A stretch of DNA of 64,000 bases from Vibrio hepatarius (GCF_018860525.1 NZ_JAHKPM010000008.1:183320-247319); one strand, 5' to 3'; counted from the first letter of the stretch, positions 17,508-27,533 are shown. Made by a program: numbers and translations. Notes: generated by a model from the letters alone, not told the origin.

Positions 17508-18839
17508 TTACGCAGCCGAGCCAAGGGCTGACTGTAGATCAATACCTTGTTCACGCATTGCTGCTAATTTGTAACGTAATGCACGCGTAGTAACACCGAG
17601 TGCATTCGCCGTTTTGGTGCGGTTACCGCCATAGTGACGAAGTTTTTCGAGAATATATTGGTACTCTGCCTGCTTCTTAATTTCGACATGCCCCATACTT
17701 TTAGAAGGAACGGCATCATAATCAGAATTTAGTAATTCAACCGGTAACATCAGATCAAGTGCAGTTATGTAATCGCCATGACGCATAACTAAGGCTCGCT
17801 GTATCACGTTTTCTAATTCACGGATATTCCCAGGCCAGTGATATTGACTAAGCGCTACAGTGGCATCATGGGAAAGATGACACTGGCTGCCGTCTTGGTA
17901 CTTGGAAATGAAAAACTGGCTAATAGGCAAAATATCGTCACTACGTTCACGCAGTGGTGGCCAGTGCAGAGGTAAAACATCTAATCGGTAATAAAGATCT
18001 TCACGAAAATGACCATTTTTGACTTCTTTACGCAAATCTTTATTGGTTGCTGCAATCACTCGAATATCCAGTTGAACTGCTTTATGGCTGCCAACACGCT
18101 CCACTTCTCGTTCTTGAAGTACTCGCAGCAATTTCGCTTGTACGGAAGGTGACATTTCTCCAATTTCATCGAGGAATATCGTGCCTTGATCGGCTTCTTC
18201 AAATTTTCCGCTTTGAGAATGAGTCGCTCCAGTAAATGCCCCCTTCACATGCCCGAATAATACCGCCTCAAGCATAGATTCTGGAATAGCTGCACAATTG
18301 ACTGCAATGAAAGGTCCACTCACTCTAGGGGAGTGCTGATGTACATATCGGGCAAGAACTTCTTTCCCAGTGCCAGACTCTCCCGTAATTAAAACACTGG
18401 CTTTTGTGCAAGCGGCTCTATGGGCCAGTTGAAGGACTTGTTTGCTTCGCCATGAAGTAGCAACAAGATTTGCTATCGGCTTACCAACGACCTCAACGCG
18501 GCGAAGTAAACTCACTAGCTGACGACTTTCAAACGGTCTCAATAAATAATCGGTCGCTCCTGCCTTCATGGTTTCGGCAGCAAGTACACCTTGGTTTTGC
18601 TCAACAATCGCAATAACCACGCCTGTCTCTGCCTTTTTATTGTGGCAATGAACAAATTCTCGCACACACATATCTGGCAAATCTGAACTGACTAAAGTAA
18701 TTGGGGTACTCGTTTCAAGCAATGCACTTCGACCCGTTCGGACATGTGTTATTTTGTATCCAGATTGTTCAAGTACTTTAATGATGGTGTGGGCAAGTTC
18801 ATCCTTGGGCTCGACTAACAAAATACTAGTCTTTGTCAT
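17508..18839 (-). CDS. lafK: Sigma-54-dependent lateral flagellar regulator LafK
   Basis: 443 aa. A receiver-like N-terminus (1-115) whose acidic pocket looks degenerate (SSDLPDM rather than a clean DxxMP). An AAA+ domain with Walker [15 protein letters not shown] loop and R-finger region follows, and a Fis-type helix-turn-helix lies at the C-terminus (NRTKTANALGVTTRALRYKL). In V. parahaemolyticus LafK is the master activator of early lateral flagellar operons. Its position between motY and fliE matches that organisation. Confidence 0.92.
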   Translation of the reverse strand: MTKTSILLVEPKDELAHTIIKVLEQSGYKITHVRTGRSALLETSTPITLVSSDLPDMCVREFVHCHNKKAETGVVIAIVEQNQGVLAAETMKAGATDYLLRPFESRQLVSLLRRVEVVGKPIANLVATSWRSKQVLQLAHRAACTKASVLITGESGTGKEVLARYVHQHSPRVSGPFIAVNCAAIPESMLEAVLFGHVKGAFTGATHSQSGKFEEADQGTIFLDEIGEMSPSVQAKLLRVLQEREVERVGSHKAVQLDIRVIAATNKDLRKEVKNGHFREDLYYRLDVLPLHWPPLRERSDDILPISQFFISKYQDGSQCHLSHDATVALSQYHWPGNIRELENVIQRALVMRHGDYITALDLMLPVELLNSDYDAVPSKSMGHVEIKKQAEYQYILEKLRHYGGNRTKTANALGVTTRALRYKLAAMREQGIDLQSALGSAA

Positions 18840-18841
18840 TT

Positions 18842-19753
18842 TTAAGCCTCTTCCATATCGTTAATTTTTTGAGTTTGTTGGGGGACTATCTTTTCGTCGC
18901 TTTTAACTAACCTAATGGTTACACGACGGTTTTTCGCTTGTCCTTCTATGGTGTCATTGCTGACAGTGGGATAGCGTGAACCATGTGACCTTACTTGTAT
19001 CTTCTCCTTGGATATACCTTTGCCTATAAGCCCGCTAGCTATCTCGTCAGCTCTCAGCTTAGAGAGTGCTAAGTTACTTAAATCAGAACCAATATTATCG
19101 CTGTAACCATCGATGAGAATACGTGAGATGCTCTTATCAGCATGCAAATAGGTGGAAAGAGCCTTCAAGGTTTGTTTGTGTAGTTTGTTTAAAGTCCGCT
19201 CACCCTGATCGAAATTGAATGTAATGTTTCTCGCTATCGAGTAGGGCATTTGGGGAAGATAGGACAGGCAACGGCGAAATTGCGCAAGAGGCTGTTGAAT
19301 ACGAATGGTCGGTAGAAGTAGAGATTGAAATTCGGAAGTTTGATTTCCGCTTAAGCTAAGTTTAATCCAACTACCTTGTGTTATTTTATCCAGCAGGCTG
19401 CTTATATCAGTATGAAATGTAAAGTGGTCTTTGGTAATCGGCACATGATGCCCTATCCCCTTAGACTTATTATTGTTACTCCATGGCTCAGGAGTGCTAT
19501 ATAGTTGACCATACTCTAAGTGTGAATTATTTTTAACCAAATTAATTTTAAAATTAATTTTTCCTATTTCTTCTGAGCGGAAGATAAACTTCCCATAGGA
19601 AGTGTCATTAAAAACCAAACTGCACTTTAGACTGCTTCCTTTATAAATCCAATTTACTTTATCCATTGGAACTTCATATTCAAATTTAGCCATAGCTGAT
19701 GAAAAATAGAAGATAATAAGTAATAAATATTTTTTCTTAATTTTGATATTCAT
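18842..19753 (-). CDS. motY: Lateral flagellar motor protein MotY-type (OmpA-like C-terminus)
   Basis: 303 aa from the chosen Met, which opens a signal peptide (KIKKKYLLLIIFYFSSAMA); an in-frame ATG 15 codons upstream is possible. The C-terminal OmpA/MotB-like peptidoglycan-binding domain is clear (LIDGYSDNIGSDLSNLALS...RADEIASGL...NRRVTIRLV). Lateral MotY forms the T ring that anchors stators for swarming motility. It ends 2 nt before lafK. The first half is more AT-rich than the neighbours. Confidence 0.88.
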   Translation of the reverse strand: MNIKIKKKYLLLIIFYFSSAMAKFEYEVPMDKVNWIYKGSSLKCSLVFNDTSYGKFIFRSEEIGKINFKINLVKNNSHLEYGQLYSTPEPWSNNNKSKGIGHHVPITKDHFTFHTDISSLLDKITQGSWIKLSLSGNQTSEFQSLLLPTIRIQQPLAQFRRCLSYLPQMPYSIARNITFNFDQGERTLNKLHKQTLKALSTYLHADKSISRILIDGYSDNIGSDLSNLALSKLRADEIASGLIGKGISKEKIQVRSHGSRYPTVSNDTIEGQAKNRRVTIRLVKSDEKIVPQQTQKINDMEEA

Positions 19754-20166
19754 AACTTTATTTAAGAGCCATTTTAAATTATTAAGATAGTTATCCATTG
19801 AAAGTCACTTCATACTTAGATGGTATTCACTGAAAGATTTAACCTGAAAACCTCAATGGTTTAACCATTAATCTATCAATGCGACCATTATGTACCAAAT
19901 CAATAAAATTCTTTTAAAACCAATTTCATACAATGAGTAGGTGTGCATCAAGTGGCCTAACAAAGCATTCACCATCTGCATGTATTGCAAACTAACCTTT
20001 TTTATTTTTAATGAGAAGATATGGTTAAGGAATTAAAATCAACATATGGAGTAAAGTCACAAATTTTATAAACAAGACTTATTTACAACAAAAAAATCTA
20101 TGTAGACTGGCATGAATTGAGGTAGAAAATTATAAAATAACTTTGTCAGAGCATGGTAAAATATAA
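19754..20166. other. Divergent promoter region between motY-lafK and fliM operons
   Basis: No ORF. AT-rich spacer between two divergent lateral flagellar operons. TGGCATGAATTGAGG (about 20108-20122) keeps the sigma-54 -24 element but lacks the -12 GC, so I do not call a promoter. A LafK/sigma-54-dependent start is expected here from V. parahaemolyticus. Confidence 0.4.
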
Positions 20167-20985
20167 ATGGAAATATTAAGTAATAAATCTATTCCTGCTT
20201 TTCAAACTCTAAGTGTTGAATCTCTAGGAAAGCCTATTCACATTATTAGAGATAAGCTTGATATTTTAATATCAAATTCATGCAACATGTTAACTTATGA
20301 TCTTCAGAATTGGCTAAAGTCCCATAATGTAACAAGTAAAATAAATATAGTTTCACTTCACACCTTTACTGCTAATGAAATGAAAAAATCATTAATAAGT
20401 ACTTTTCAACACCAAGATGGGGGACGAATATTCACCTATATTGACAGTACAACACTGACTCGGCTTGCCGATAGTTTTTATGCCGCAAAAGTCGCCAGAA
20501 GCAGTAGTGAGATAAGCAATAGCGACCTACGGCTACAAGAAAAAATTGGGGGTATCATTGCCAGTTGGCTGGCACCTGCAGATATGTGGACCCGCTGTGG
20601 TTTTGAACTAGCTCAAGGGACAGGGCTTTACGCCACCATACAGGTCGATTTTGACGATCACCAAGGGATGATTCACATTAAGCTAGATGAATGTTTAGTC
20701 AAGACCTTAACACAAGAATTAGATCTTCAACCCCAAGAATCTATGTATCAACCCTTCAAGCAATCTTTAGAGTCCACCCTCGTCAACCTCAACGTTTTAC
20801 TTTGCAAAAAAGACATCCCTCTAAGTGAACTTCTGGCGTTACAACCCAACGATATATTACCTGTTGAGTTGCTGTCTTCTGCTCCTGCCAGTATCGGTCA
20901 GCAACATTTATTCAACGGCACTGTGGCAGACAATGATGGCCAACTTGTATTAATTCTTAACCATGATAAGGAATCTTTTCAATGA
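20167..20985 (+). CDS. fliM: Lateral flagellar motor switch protein FliM
   Basis: 272 aa, shorter than polar FliM (about 330-350 aa). The middle domain is divergent but recognisable, and the C-terminal SpoA-like domain is present (DILPVELLSSAPASIGQQHLFNGTVADNDGQLVLIL). The N-terminal LSQDEIDALL-type CheY-P-binding motif of standard FliM is absent; the protein starts MEILSNKSIPAFQTLSVE. Identity is fixed by the overlapping fliN and the fliMNPQR-flhBA order. It forms the C-ring with FliG and FliN. Confidence 0.88.
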   Translation: MEILSNKSIPAFQTLSVESLGKPIHIIRDKLDILISNSCNMLTYDLQNWLKSHNVTSKINIVSLHTFTANEMKKSLISTFQHQDGGRIFTYIDSTTLTRLADSFYAAKVARSSSEISNSDLRLQEKIGGIIASWLAPADMWTRCGFELAQGTGLYATIQVDFDDHQGMIHIKLDECLVKTLTQELDLQPQESMYQPFKQSLESTLVNLNVLLCKKDIPLSELLALQPNDILPVELLSSAPASIGQQHLFNGTVADNDGQLVLILNHDKESFQ

Positions 20986-21350
20986 ATGAGTCAAATGATA
21001 TCCCAGCTTTTAACGCTGATGAATTAGACTTCGATGACTTTCAACTCGAAGAAGCACAAAACGATATTGTCGAAACAACCCCATCCACTCCAGCGCGTGA
21101 CTTGAATTTTTTCAAAAACATTCCAGTTACGGTCACATTAGAAGTCGCCAGTAAAGATATCGCGCTTGGTGACTTGATGAAAGCTGGGGAAGGGAGCGTG
21201 ATCGAACTAGACAAACTTAATGGGGAGCCTCTCGATGTCAAAGTGAATGGTTCGTTAATGGGACACGCTGAAGTTGTAGTAGTCAACGAAAAATACGGTC
21301 TGAGACTCATTGACGTCGTCAATTCAGCCCTTACTTCAGCAGCTCAGTAA
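20982..21350 (+). CDS. fliN: Lateral flagellar motor switch protein FliN
   Basis: 122 aa. Acidic N-terminal tail, then the SpoA domain (NIPVTVTLEVASKDIALGDLMK, EGSVIELDKLNGEPLDVKVNG, GHAEVVVVNEKYGLRLIDVV), which is textbook FliN. FliN completes the C-ring and docks FliH/FliI. The ATG overlaps the fliM stop (ATGA). Confidence 0.96.
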   Translation: MNESNDIPAFNADELDFDDFQLEEAQNDIVETTPSTPARDLNFFKNIPVTVTLEVASKDIALGDLMKAGEGSVIELDKLNGEPLDVKVNGSLMGHAEVVVVNEKYGLRLIDVVNSALTSAAQ

Positions 21351-21362
21351 AGGCTTTAAAAC

Positions 21363-22121
21363 ATGAAAAAATCTTCTTCCTTAGTGAGGTGGATAACATG
21401 CATTGGCTGGTTAAGCCTGTTCATCGCCTTCCCTAGCACAGCGAATGAGTCAGGTTTAACTATCCTCTCTGTCACAGATGGAACATCACAGCAAGAATAC
21501 AGCGTAAAACTGCAAATTCTACTGTTAATGACGGCACTGAGCTTTCTACCAGCATTTATTCTAATGGCCACCAGCTTCACTAGGATAATAGTCGTTTTGG
21601 CTATTCTTCGTCAGGCACTTGGCTTGCAGCAAAGCCCACCAAACCGAGTATTAGTTGGGATTGCACTCGCACTTTCTCTGTTGATCATGCGGCCTGTTTG
21701 GACTGATATCTATCAACATGCTTTCCAACCTTATGACCGTGGTGAAATCACCTTAATTCAAGCTTTTTCAATAGCAGAAAAGCCTGTAAGACACTTTATG
21801 TTGGCCCAAACACAGCAGAACTCATTAGAACAAATGCTCCGTATTGCTAATGAACCTTTAAACTCTGCCATAGAAGACATATCACTCGCAGTTATTCTTC
21901 CAGCCTTTGTAATAAGTGAGCTCAAAACGGCATTCCAAATTGGTTTCATGCTATTTATTCCTTTTCTAATCATTGACCTCGTTGTTGCAAGTGTGTTGAT
22001 GGCAATGGGAATGATGATGTTGTCACCACTTATCATTTCATTACCCTTCAAACTCATGGTCTTTGTATTAGTAGACGGATGGGCAATGACTGTTGGTACC
22101 CTTTCAGCCAGCTTTGGTTAA
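21363..22121 (+). CDS. fliP: Lateral flagellar export gate protein FliP
   Basis: 252 aa. Signal-like N-terminus, then FliP signatures: LLMTALSFLPAFILMATSFTR, RQALGLQQSPPNRVLVGIALAL, and the C-terminal FQIGFMLFIPFLIIDLVVASVLMAMGMMML. It is part of the FliPQR export pore in the inner membrane. AAAGG lies upstream of the start. Confidence 0.97.
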   Translation: MKKSSSLVRWITCIGWLSLFIAFPSTANESGLTILSVTDGTSQQEYSVKLQILLLMTALSFLPAFILMATSFTRIIVVLAILRQALGLQQSPPNRVLVGIALALSLLIMRPVWTDIYQHAFQPYDRGEITLIQAFSIAEKPVRHFMLAQTQQNSLEQMLRIANEPLNSAIEDISLAVILPAFVISELKTAFQIGFMLFIPFLIIDLVVASVLMAMGMMMLSPLIISLPFKLMVFVLVDGWAMTVGTLSASFG

Positions 22122-22132
22122 CCGGAGGAAAA

Positions 22133-22402
22133 ATGACGCCCGAAATGACCGTTACTCTGTTTTCCAATGCAATATGGTTGATTATCTCAATGGTCGCTGT
22201 ATTGGTTGTCCCCGGCCTAATTGTTGGCCTCGGTATTGCCATTTTCCAGGCTGCCACACAAATAAACGAGCAGACACTGAGCTTTTTACCACGCCTTTTA
22301 GTCACGTTACTGATGGTCATATTCGCAGGCCACTGGATGCTACGTAAAATCATGGACTTATTCGATTATTTATTTCACAACATTCCAGGAATGATCGGCT
22401 AA
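22133..22402 (+). CDS. fliQ: Lateral flagellar export gate protein FliQ
   Basis: 89 aa, two TM helices, the normal FliQ size. The ATG follows CCGGAGGAAAA, so the upstream in-frame ATG at 22079, inside fliP, is rejected. The sequence GLGIAIFQAATQINEQTLSFLPRL is the FliQ family core. The stop overlaps the fliR start by 1 nt. Confidence 0.96.
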   Translation: MTPEMTVTLFSNAIWLIISMVAVLVVPGLIVGLGIAIFQAATQINEQTLSFLPRLLVTLLMVIFAGHWMLRKIMDLFDYLFHNIPGMIG

Positions 22403-23178
22403 TGGATATCACCTTTGCAGACATATCTCGCATTATTGGCCAACTTTGGTGGCCTTTTTTTCGGATTGGAGCTGTTTTTATCTCTATGCCGTTTTTTGGT
22501 GATGCCCTAATTCCTGTTTGGGTACGCAGCCTGTTAGCACTGGCCATTGTTGTCATCACTGCACCCATGATGCCGGCTATGCCAGTGGTGGATCTTTTTT
22601 CACTCACCTCGCTATTTTTAGCATTCGAGCAAGCAATTTGGGGGCTATTTTTCGGTCTGATACTTCACTTGCTATTTAGTATTTTCACTACTCTTGGCCA
22701 AATAATTTCGATGCAGATGGGGCTAGGTATGGCAATTATGAACGACCCTGTCAATGGGATGTCTGTTGCTATCCTTGGGCGAATATTCCTAATTTTTAGT
22801 ACTTTACTATTTTTATCTCTTGAAGGACATCTTGTCGTTATCGACATACTCATTCAAAGTTTTGTTGTGTGGCCTGTAGGATCAGGGCTAACGTCGGCTT
22901 CACTTAAGGGCATCATCTCTCTTTTTGGCTGGATGTTTGCTTCTGCACTCGCACTTGCTCTTCCTGCCATTGTTTCTATGTTATTAGCCAATATTAGTTT
23001 TGGAGTTATGAACCGAGCAGCACCCTCTCTCAATGTCTACGCACTGGGCTTTCCTATGACCATGCTATTAGGCTTGTTCAGTGTTTTAATTTCCATATCT
23101 GGCGTTCCGAGTCGTTACACCATATTGGTCAACGATACCTTACGCTTTCTAAACCTATTTATAACGGGGGGCGGATGA
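22402..23178 (+). CDS. fliR: Lateral flagellar export gate protein FliR
   Basis: 258 aa polytopic membrane protein with about six TM helices. Family blocks are RIGAVFISMPFFGDALIPVWVRSLLALA, ISMQMGLGMAIMNDPVNG and ALPAIVSMLLANISFGVMNRAAPSLNVYALGFP, here quoted only in part from residues 17-45, 102-118 and 190-225. Together with FliP and FliQ it forms the export gate. Start and stop overlap fliQ and flhB. Confidence 0.95.
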   Translation: MDITFADISRIIGQLWWPFFRIGAVFISMPFFGDALIPVWVRSLLALAIVVITAPMMPAMPVVDLFSLTSLFLAFEQAIWGLFFGLILHLLFSIFTTLGQIISMQMGLGMAIMNDPVNGMSVAILGRIFLIFSTLLFLSLEGHLVVIDILIQSFVVWPVGSGLTSASLKGIISLFGWMFASALALALPAIVSMLLANISFGVMNRAAPSLNVYALGFPMTMLLGLFSVLISISGVPSRYTILVNDTLRFLNLFITGGG

Positions 23179-24302
23179 GCGAGTCATCTTCTCAAGACAA
23201 AACCGAAAAAGCCTCGCCACAAAAAATAAAAAAAGCACGTGAGCAAGGCCAGGTCCCTAGAGCGAAAGAATTTACCACCGCCGCGATTTTTCTCGTAGTA
23301 GCCGTGTATTTCCATAGTCAATTAACGTTAATTTGGGACAATATTGCTGGTATCTTTCGATTCAATATGGCCTTAACAAGACAAGACCTAGAAAACCCAA
23401 TGCAAATGATCGAACAGTTAGGACAAAGCCTTGGCGTGATCATTACTTTGCTCCTTCCATTGTTCATCGTCATTATTATCGTCACTCTTTCCAGTACCAT
23501 GGTGCTAGGGGGCTGGATGTTTCGAGTTGCTAATGCCTTTCCAAAGCTTAGTAAGCTCGATCCTATAAGTGGTATAAAACGCATGTTTTCAAGTCGCTCT
23601 GTAGTCGAATTACTGAAATCTACAGTAAAGGTATTGGTGATTTTTGCCGTCCTTTATGCCTACCTGAGTAATCACCTTCAACCTTTACTTGGCATGCAAA
23701 GGCTACCTCTTACACAAGGTGTGATTAATCTCATGCACATACTCTTCGATGGTCTTTTACTTATGGGACTGGCTCTACTCATATTTGGGGTGATCGATAT
23801 TCCTTATCAAAAATGGGAGCATGGAAAAGAACTAAAAATGACGAAGCAGGAACTCAAAGAAGAGTTTAAAAATAATGAAGGGCGCCCAGAGGTAAAACAG
23901 CGTATTCGTCAGATACAGCAGCAATTCGCTCGTAGACAAATTGACAAAATGGTACCGAGGGCTGATGTCGTTATCACCAACCCTACCCATTATGCCGTTG
24001 CCATAAAATATGACCTAAGTCGATCGGATGCCCCTTTTATTGTGGCTAAAGGCGTCGATGAAACCGCGATGCATATTCAAAGGGTCGCACGTGATAATCA
24101 GGTTGAAATAATCAACGCTCCACCATTAACTCGCGCTATTTATTACACCACCGCCATTGAACAAGCCGTACCAAGTCAGCTTTATGTGGCTATTGCACAT
24201 ATTCTCACTTACGTCTTGCAACTGAAAGCGTTTAAAACTGGCAAGGGAGAAAAGCCTATGCCTTTACCTCACTTAGCAATTCCAAAGCACTTGCAACATT
24301 GA
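23175..24302 (+). CDS. flhB: Lateral flagellar export substrate-specificity protein FlhB
   Basis: 375 aa. Basic N-terminus (KTEKASPQKIKKAREQGQVP), four TM helices, and the cytoplasmic self-cleavage motif NPTH in VVITNPTHYAVAIKYD. FlhB switches export from rod/hook to filament substrates. Its ATG overlaps the fliR stop by 4 nt after a GGGGGGCGG ribosome site. Confidence 0.97.
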   Translation: MSESSSQDKTEKASPQKIKKAREQGQVPRAKEFTTAAIFLVVAVYFHSQLTLIWDNIAGIFRFNMALTRQDLENPMQMIEQLGQSLGVIITLLLPLFIVIIIVTLSSTMVLGGWMFRVANAFPKLSKLDPISGIKRMFSSRSVVELLKSTVKVLVIFAVLYAYLSNHLQPLLGMQRLPLTQGVINLMHILFDGLLLMGLALLIFGVIDIPYQKWEHGKELKMTKQELKEEFKNNEGRPEVKQRIRQIQQQFARRQIDKMVPRADVVITNPTHYAVAIKYDLSRSDAPFIVAKGVDETAMHIQRVARDNQVEIINAPPLTRAIYYTTAIEQAVPSQLYVAIAHILTYVLQLKAFKTGKGEKPMPLPHLAIPKHLQH

Positions 24303-24332
24303 TCATCCGTTTTTAACCAAGGACACCTTCTC

Positions 24333-26423
24333 ATGCTCAATCGGATAGCACAGATACAAAACTCCACCAAAGGCTATGTCGGTATACCGCTGGTCTTATT
24401 AATGATATTAGCAATGGTTATCCTCCCTCTTCCACCATTGCTACTTGATGCTTTGTTCACATTTAACATAGTACTCGCCATTTTGGTTTTATTGGTCAGT
24501 ACAACAGCCAAACGTCCACTGGATTTTTCTATTTTCCCGACCATATTATTGGTCGCGACTCTACTACGATTAACGCTCAATGTTGCCTCTACACGGGTAG
24601 TATTATTGGAAGGTCACAATGGAGGTGATGCCGCTGGTAAAGTAATTCAAGCTTTTGGTGAAGTGGTTATTGGTGGCAATTATGTCGTCGGTATGGTCAT
24701 TTTTGTCATTTTAATGATCATTAACTTTGTGGTTATTACCAAAGGTGGAGAACGAATTTCAGAAGTGTCAGCACGTTTTACCCTTGATGCTCTGCCGGGT
24801 AAGCAAATGGCCATTGATGCCGATCTCAATGCAGGCCTTATTGATCAGCAAGCCGCGCGGCAGAGACGACGTGAGGTTGCCAATGAAGCTGATTTCCACG
24901 GTTCAATGGATGGTGCATCGAAGTTTGTTCGCGGCGATGCGATTGCTGGTTTATTGATCCTGTTTATCAACATAATAGGTGGGATTAGCATTGGTGTTTT
25001 TGAGCATGGTCTACCCGCTTCAGAAGCCTTCAAGACTTATGCTCTACTCACTATTGGTGATGGTTTAGTCGCTCAGATCCCCTCTTTACTGCTTGCAACT
25101 GCGGCCGCAATTATAGTGACCCGTATTAACGACAGTGATAATGCATTGTCAGAAACAATGCAAAAACAGTTATTAGCCTCCCCTATTACATTATTTACAG
25201 CTTCCGCTGTCATGTTCATTATTGGTATGGTCCCTGGCATGCCACACTTGGCATTCTTTAGTTTTGCTGCTGCACTAGGTTTTGCAGGCTGGCGGCAAAA
25301 CAAAACAATGCACCATGATCCCGCACTTGACCAAGTGGAAGTCATGACTCATGCGATGCAGCAAGATGACACTCCACTTAACTGGGAAGATATCCCGCAC
25401 GTACACACTCTTTCGCTTGCGCTCGGCTATCGCCTAGTTCACCTAGTCAATACCGAGCAAGGCGCACCACTCACTCAGAGAATTCGAGGAGTTAGGCGTA
25501 ACCTTTCAGAGCAAGTCGGTTTTTTGTTACCTGAAGTACGCATTCGCGACAATCTGAGCCTAAAGCCGAATCAATACACCATAGCCCTAAATGGTGAAGT
25601 CATTGAGCAAGGTTTTATTGAACCCCAACGTTTAATGGCCATCGCCGTGGGTGAAACCTATGGTGAAGTAGATGGTATCCTTGGTAGCGATCCAGCCTAT
25701 CATTTACCGGCTGTTTGGATTGAGCATACAGATAAAGCCAAAGCATTGAATATGGGCTATCAAGTGGTCGATGATGCAACCGTAATTGCAACCCATATCA
25801 GTAAAATCATCAAAACCCATCTTGCGGAGTTATTTAATCACGATGATGTAGATGCCATGATGCAAAGGCTCACACAACAAGCACCAAAATTAGCGGAAGC
25901 TTTAGGTGCGGCACTTAACCCAGCTCAGCAGCTTAAGGTATTTCGTCAGTTACTGCTCGACCAAGTCCCGCTGCAAGATATTCGCACTATTGCCAATACA
26001 ATGCTGGAATCATCAGAAAATACCAAAGACCCTATTCTACTTTCTGCCGACATTCGATGTGCTTTAAGGCGAACTTTAGTCAGCCTTATAGCAGGTTCTA
26101 ACAACGAACTTAAAGTCTATGCCTTATCCGATGAATTGGAACAAATGCTTATAACTTCGCTACAACAAGCGCAAGCTAATGGCAGTATAAGCTTAGATAG
26201 TTTTCCCGTTGAACCCAATATTCTCAGTCAGTTCCAGCAACACTTGCCACTGATTAAGCAGCAATTAAAACAGCAAGGACTAGCACCTATTTTACTCGTC
26301 ATGCCACAACTGCGCCCATTACTTGCCAGATACGCACGTACTTTTTCAGAGGGACTCGCCGTATTGTCATACAATGAGATCCCAGAAAATAAACAAATTA
26401 ATATTGTGGGTAACTTGGGGTAA
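24333..26423 (+). CDS. flhA: Lateral flagellar export apparatus protein FlhA
   Basis: 696 aa. Eight N-terminal TM helices with the FHIPEP-family signatures RFTLDALPGKQMAIDADLNA and GDAIAGLLILFINIIGG. A long C-terminal cytoplasmic domain (about 350-696) forms the export nonamer ring and docks chaperone-substrate complexes. AAGGA precedes the start. It is the last gene of the fliMNPQR-flhBA operon. Confidence 0.97.
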   Translation: MLNRIAQIQNSTKGYVGIPLVLLMILAMVILPLPPLLLDALFTFNIVLAILVLLVSTTAKRPLDFSIFPTILLVATLLRLTLNVASTRVVLLEGHNGGDAAGKVIQAFGEVVIGGNYVVGMVIFVILMIINFVVITKGGERISEVSARFTLDALPGKQMAIDADLNAGLIDQQAARQRRREVANEADFHGSMDGASKFVRGDAIAGLLILFINIIGGISIGVFEHGLPASEAFKTYALLTIGDGLVAQIPSLLLATAAAIIVTRINDSDNALSETMQKQLLASPITLFTASAVMFIIGMVPGMPHLAFFSFAAALGFAGWRQNKTMHHDPALDQVEVMTHAMQQDDTPLNWEDIPHVHTLSLALGYRLVHLVNTEQGAPLTQRIRGVRRNLSEQVGFLLPEVRIRDNLSLKPNQYTIALNGEVIEQGFIEPQRLMAIAVGETYGEVDGILGSDPAYHLPAVWIEHTDKAKALNMGYQVVDDATVIATHISKIIKTHLAELFNHDDVDAMMQRLTQQAPKLAEALGAALNPAQQLKVFRQLLLDQVPLQDIRTIANTMLESSENTKDPILLSADIRCALRRTLVSLIAGSNNELKVYALSDELEQMLITSLQQAQANGSISLDSFPVEPNILSQFQQHLPLIKQQLKQQGLAPILLVMPQLRPLLARYARTFSEGLAVLSYNEIPENKQINIVGNLG

Positions 26424-26449
26424 TTGGTTTTTGAACAATTAAATTCATC

Positions 26450-26477
26450 ACTAACTGGGTTTCATCTACCAGTTAGT
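26450..26477 (+). terminator. Hairpin between flhA and lafA
   Basis: ACTAACTGG and CCAGTTAGT form a perfect 9-bp stem with a 10-nt loop, 27 nt after the flhA stop. No T run follows, so it may be an attenuating or RNA-stability hairpin rather than a classical terminator. Confidence 0.5.
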
Positions 26478-26623
26478 GGGAGAAAGATCACTAAAAAGCA
26501 CTGATATGATTAGAAATCAACTTTTTTGATTAATTTTGGATAGATAGCGTCCGCCTCTTGTTAGTGACCAGGGGAAATCCTGAAGCCAACATCTGAGTAT
26601 TGTTACCAACCAAGGAGACCAAG

Positions 26624-27451
26624 ATGGCCTTATCAATGCACACTAACTACGCATCACTTGTTACGCAAAACACACTAAGCAGCACAAACGACCTACTAAC
26701 AACGGCTATGGAACGCCTAAGTACTGGTATGCGTATTAACTCTGCATCTGACGATGCAGCTGGCCTAACTATCGCAAATAAACTTGAAGCGCAAACTCGT
26801 GGCATGTCAGTCGCTATGCGTAACTCTCAAGATGCTATCTCTATGTTGCAAACAGCAGACGGTGCTCTTGAAGAACTGACTAATATTGCTTACCGCATGA
26901 AAGATCTTGCAACTCAAGGCGCGAACGGCACAAATGGGGCAACTGAGCTAGATGCACTCAATGCTGAGTATCAAGAGCTTGAAAGTGAAGCAGTACGAAT
27001 CATGGGTGAAACCACATATGGCGCAGGTCAAAAACTACTTACTGGTGGTAAACTTGCCGCAGCAGTTGATTTTCAAATCGGAGCATCTGGCACTGAAAAA
27101 CTCACTGTAGATGTCTCAGCTGCACTAGGTGACGTCGATTTTTCAACGACTGGTGGCTTAGCATCAAACGCCGATTCTAACGCACAAATCGCTGTTGTTG
27201 ATGGTCTATTTGATAAAATCAACAAAGTACGTTCATCACTTGGTGCAAACATCAACCGCCTTGATCATACCATCAATAACTTAGCTAATATATCTGAAAA
27301 CACAGCAGCAGCGAAAGGCCGTATCACAGACACTGACTTTGCGATTGAATCATCAAACATGACTAAGAATCAGATGTTAATGCAAGCAGGAACAACTGTT
27401 CTTTCTCAAACTAATCAGTTACCTGGTATGGCGATGTCTCTACTTCGTTAA
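26624..27451 (+). CDS. lafA: Lateral flagellin LafA
   Basis: 275 aa. It has the conserved flagellin D0/D1 ends: N-terminal [28 protein letters not shown] and C-terminal [29 protein letters not shown] (positions about 20-50 and 225-255), with a short variable centre. Size and sequence are of the unsheathed lateral, not polar, flagellin type. I choose the ATG after AAGGAG, giving [10 protein letters not shown]; an upstream in-frame codon at 26600 is rejected. A strong terminator follows, so it is a single-gene unit. A clear sigma-28 promoter was not found by eye. Confidence 0.93.
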   Translation: MALSMHTNYASLVTQNTLSSTNDLLTTAMERLSTGMRINSASDDAAGLTIANKLEAQTRGMSVAMRNSQDAISMLQTADGALEELTNIAYRMKDLATQGANGTNGATELDALNAEYQELESEAVRIMGETTYGAGQKLLTGGKLAAAVDFQIGASGTEKLTVDVSAALGDVDFSTTGGLASNADSNAQIAVVDGLFDKINKVRSSLGANINRLDHTINNLANISENTAAAKGRITDTDFAIESSNMTKNQMLMQAGTTVLSQTNQLPGMAMSLLR

Positions 27452-27533
27452 TAAATAGCTACACCCTTCTAATATTAACTCCGTAAACTGTAGGCATTCT
27501 ATTTATACCAATTGAATGCCTCAGATAAATTTG

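Noticed and set aside
20105..20125. Sigma-54 promoter before fliM
   Set aside because: TGGCA is present but the -12 GC is replaced by GG; not convincing by eye.
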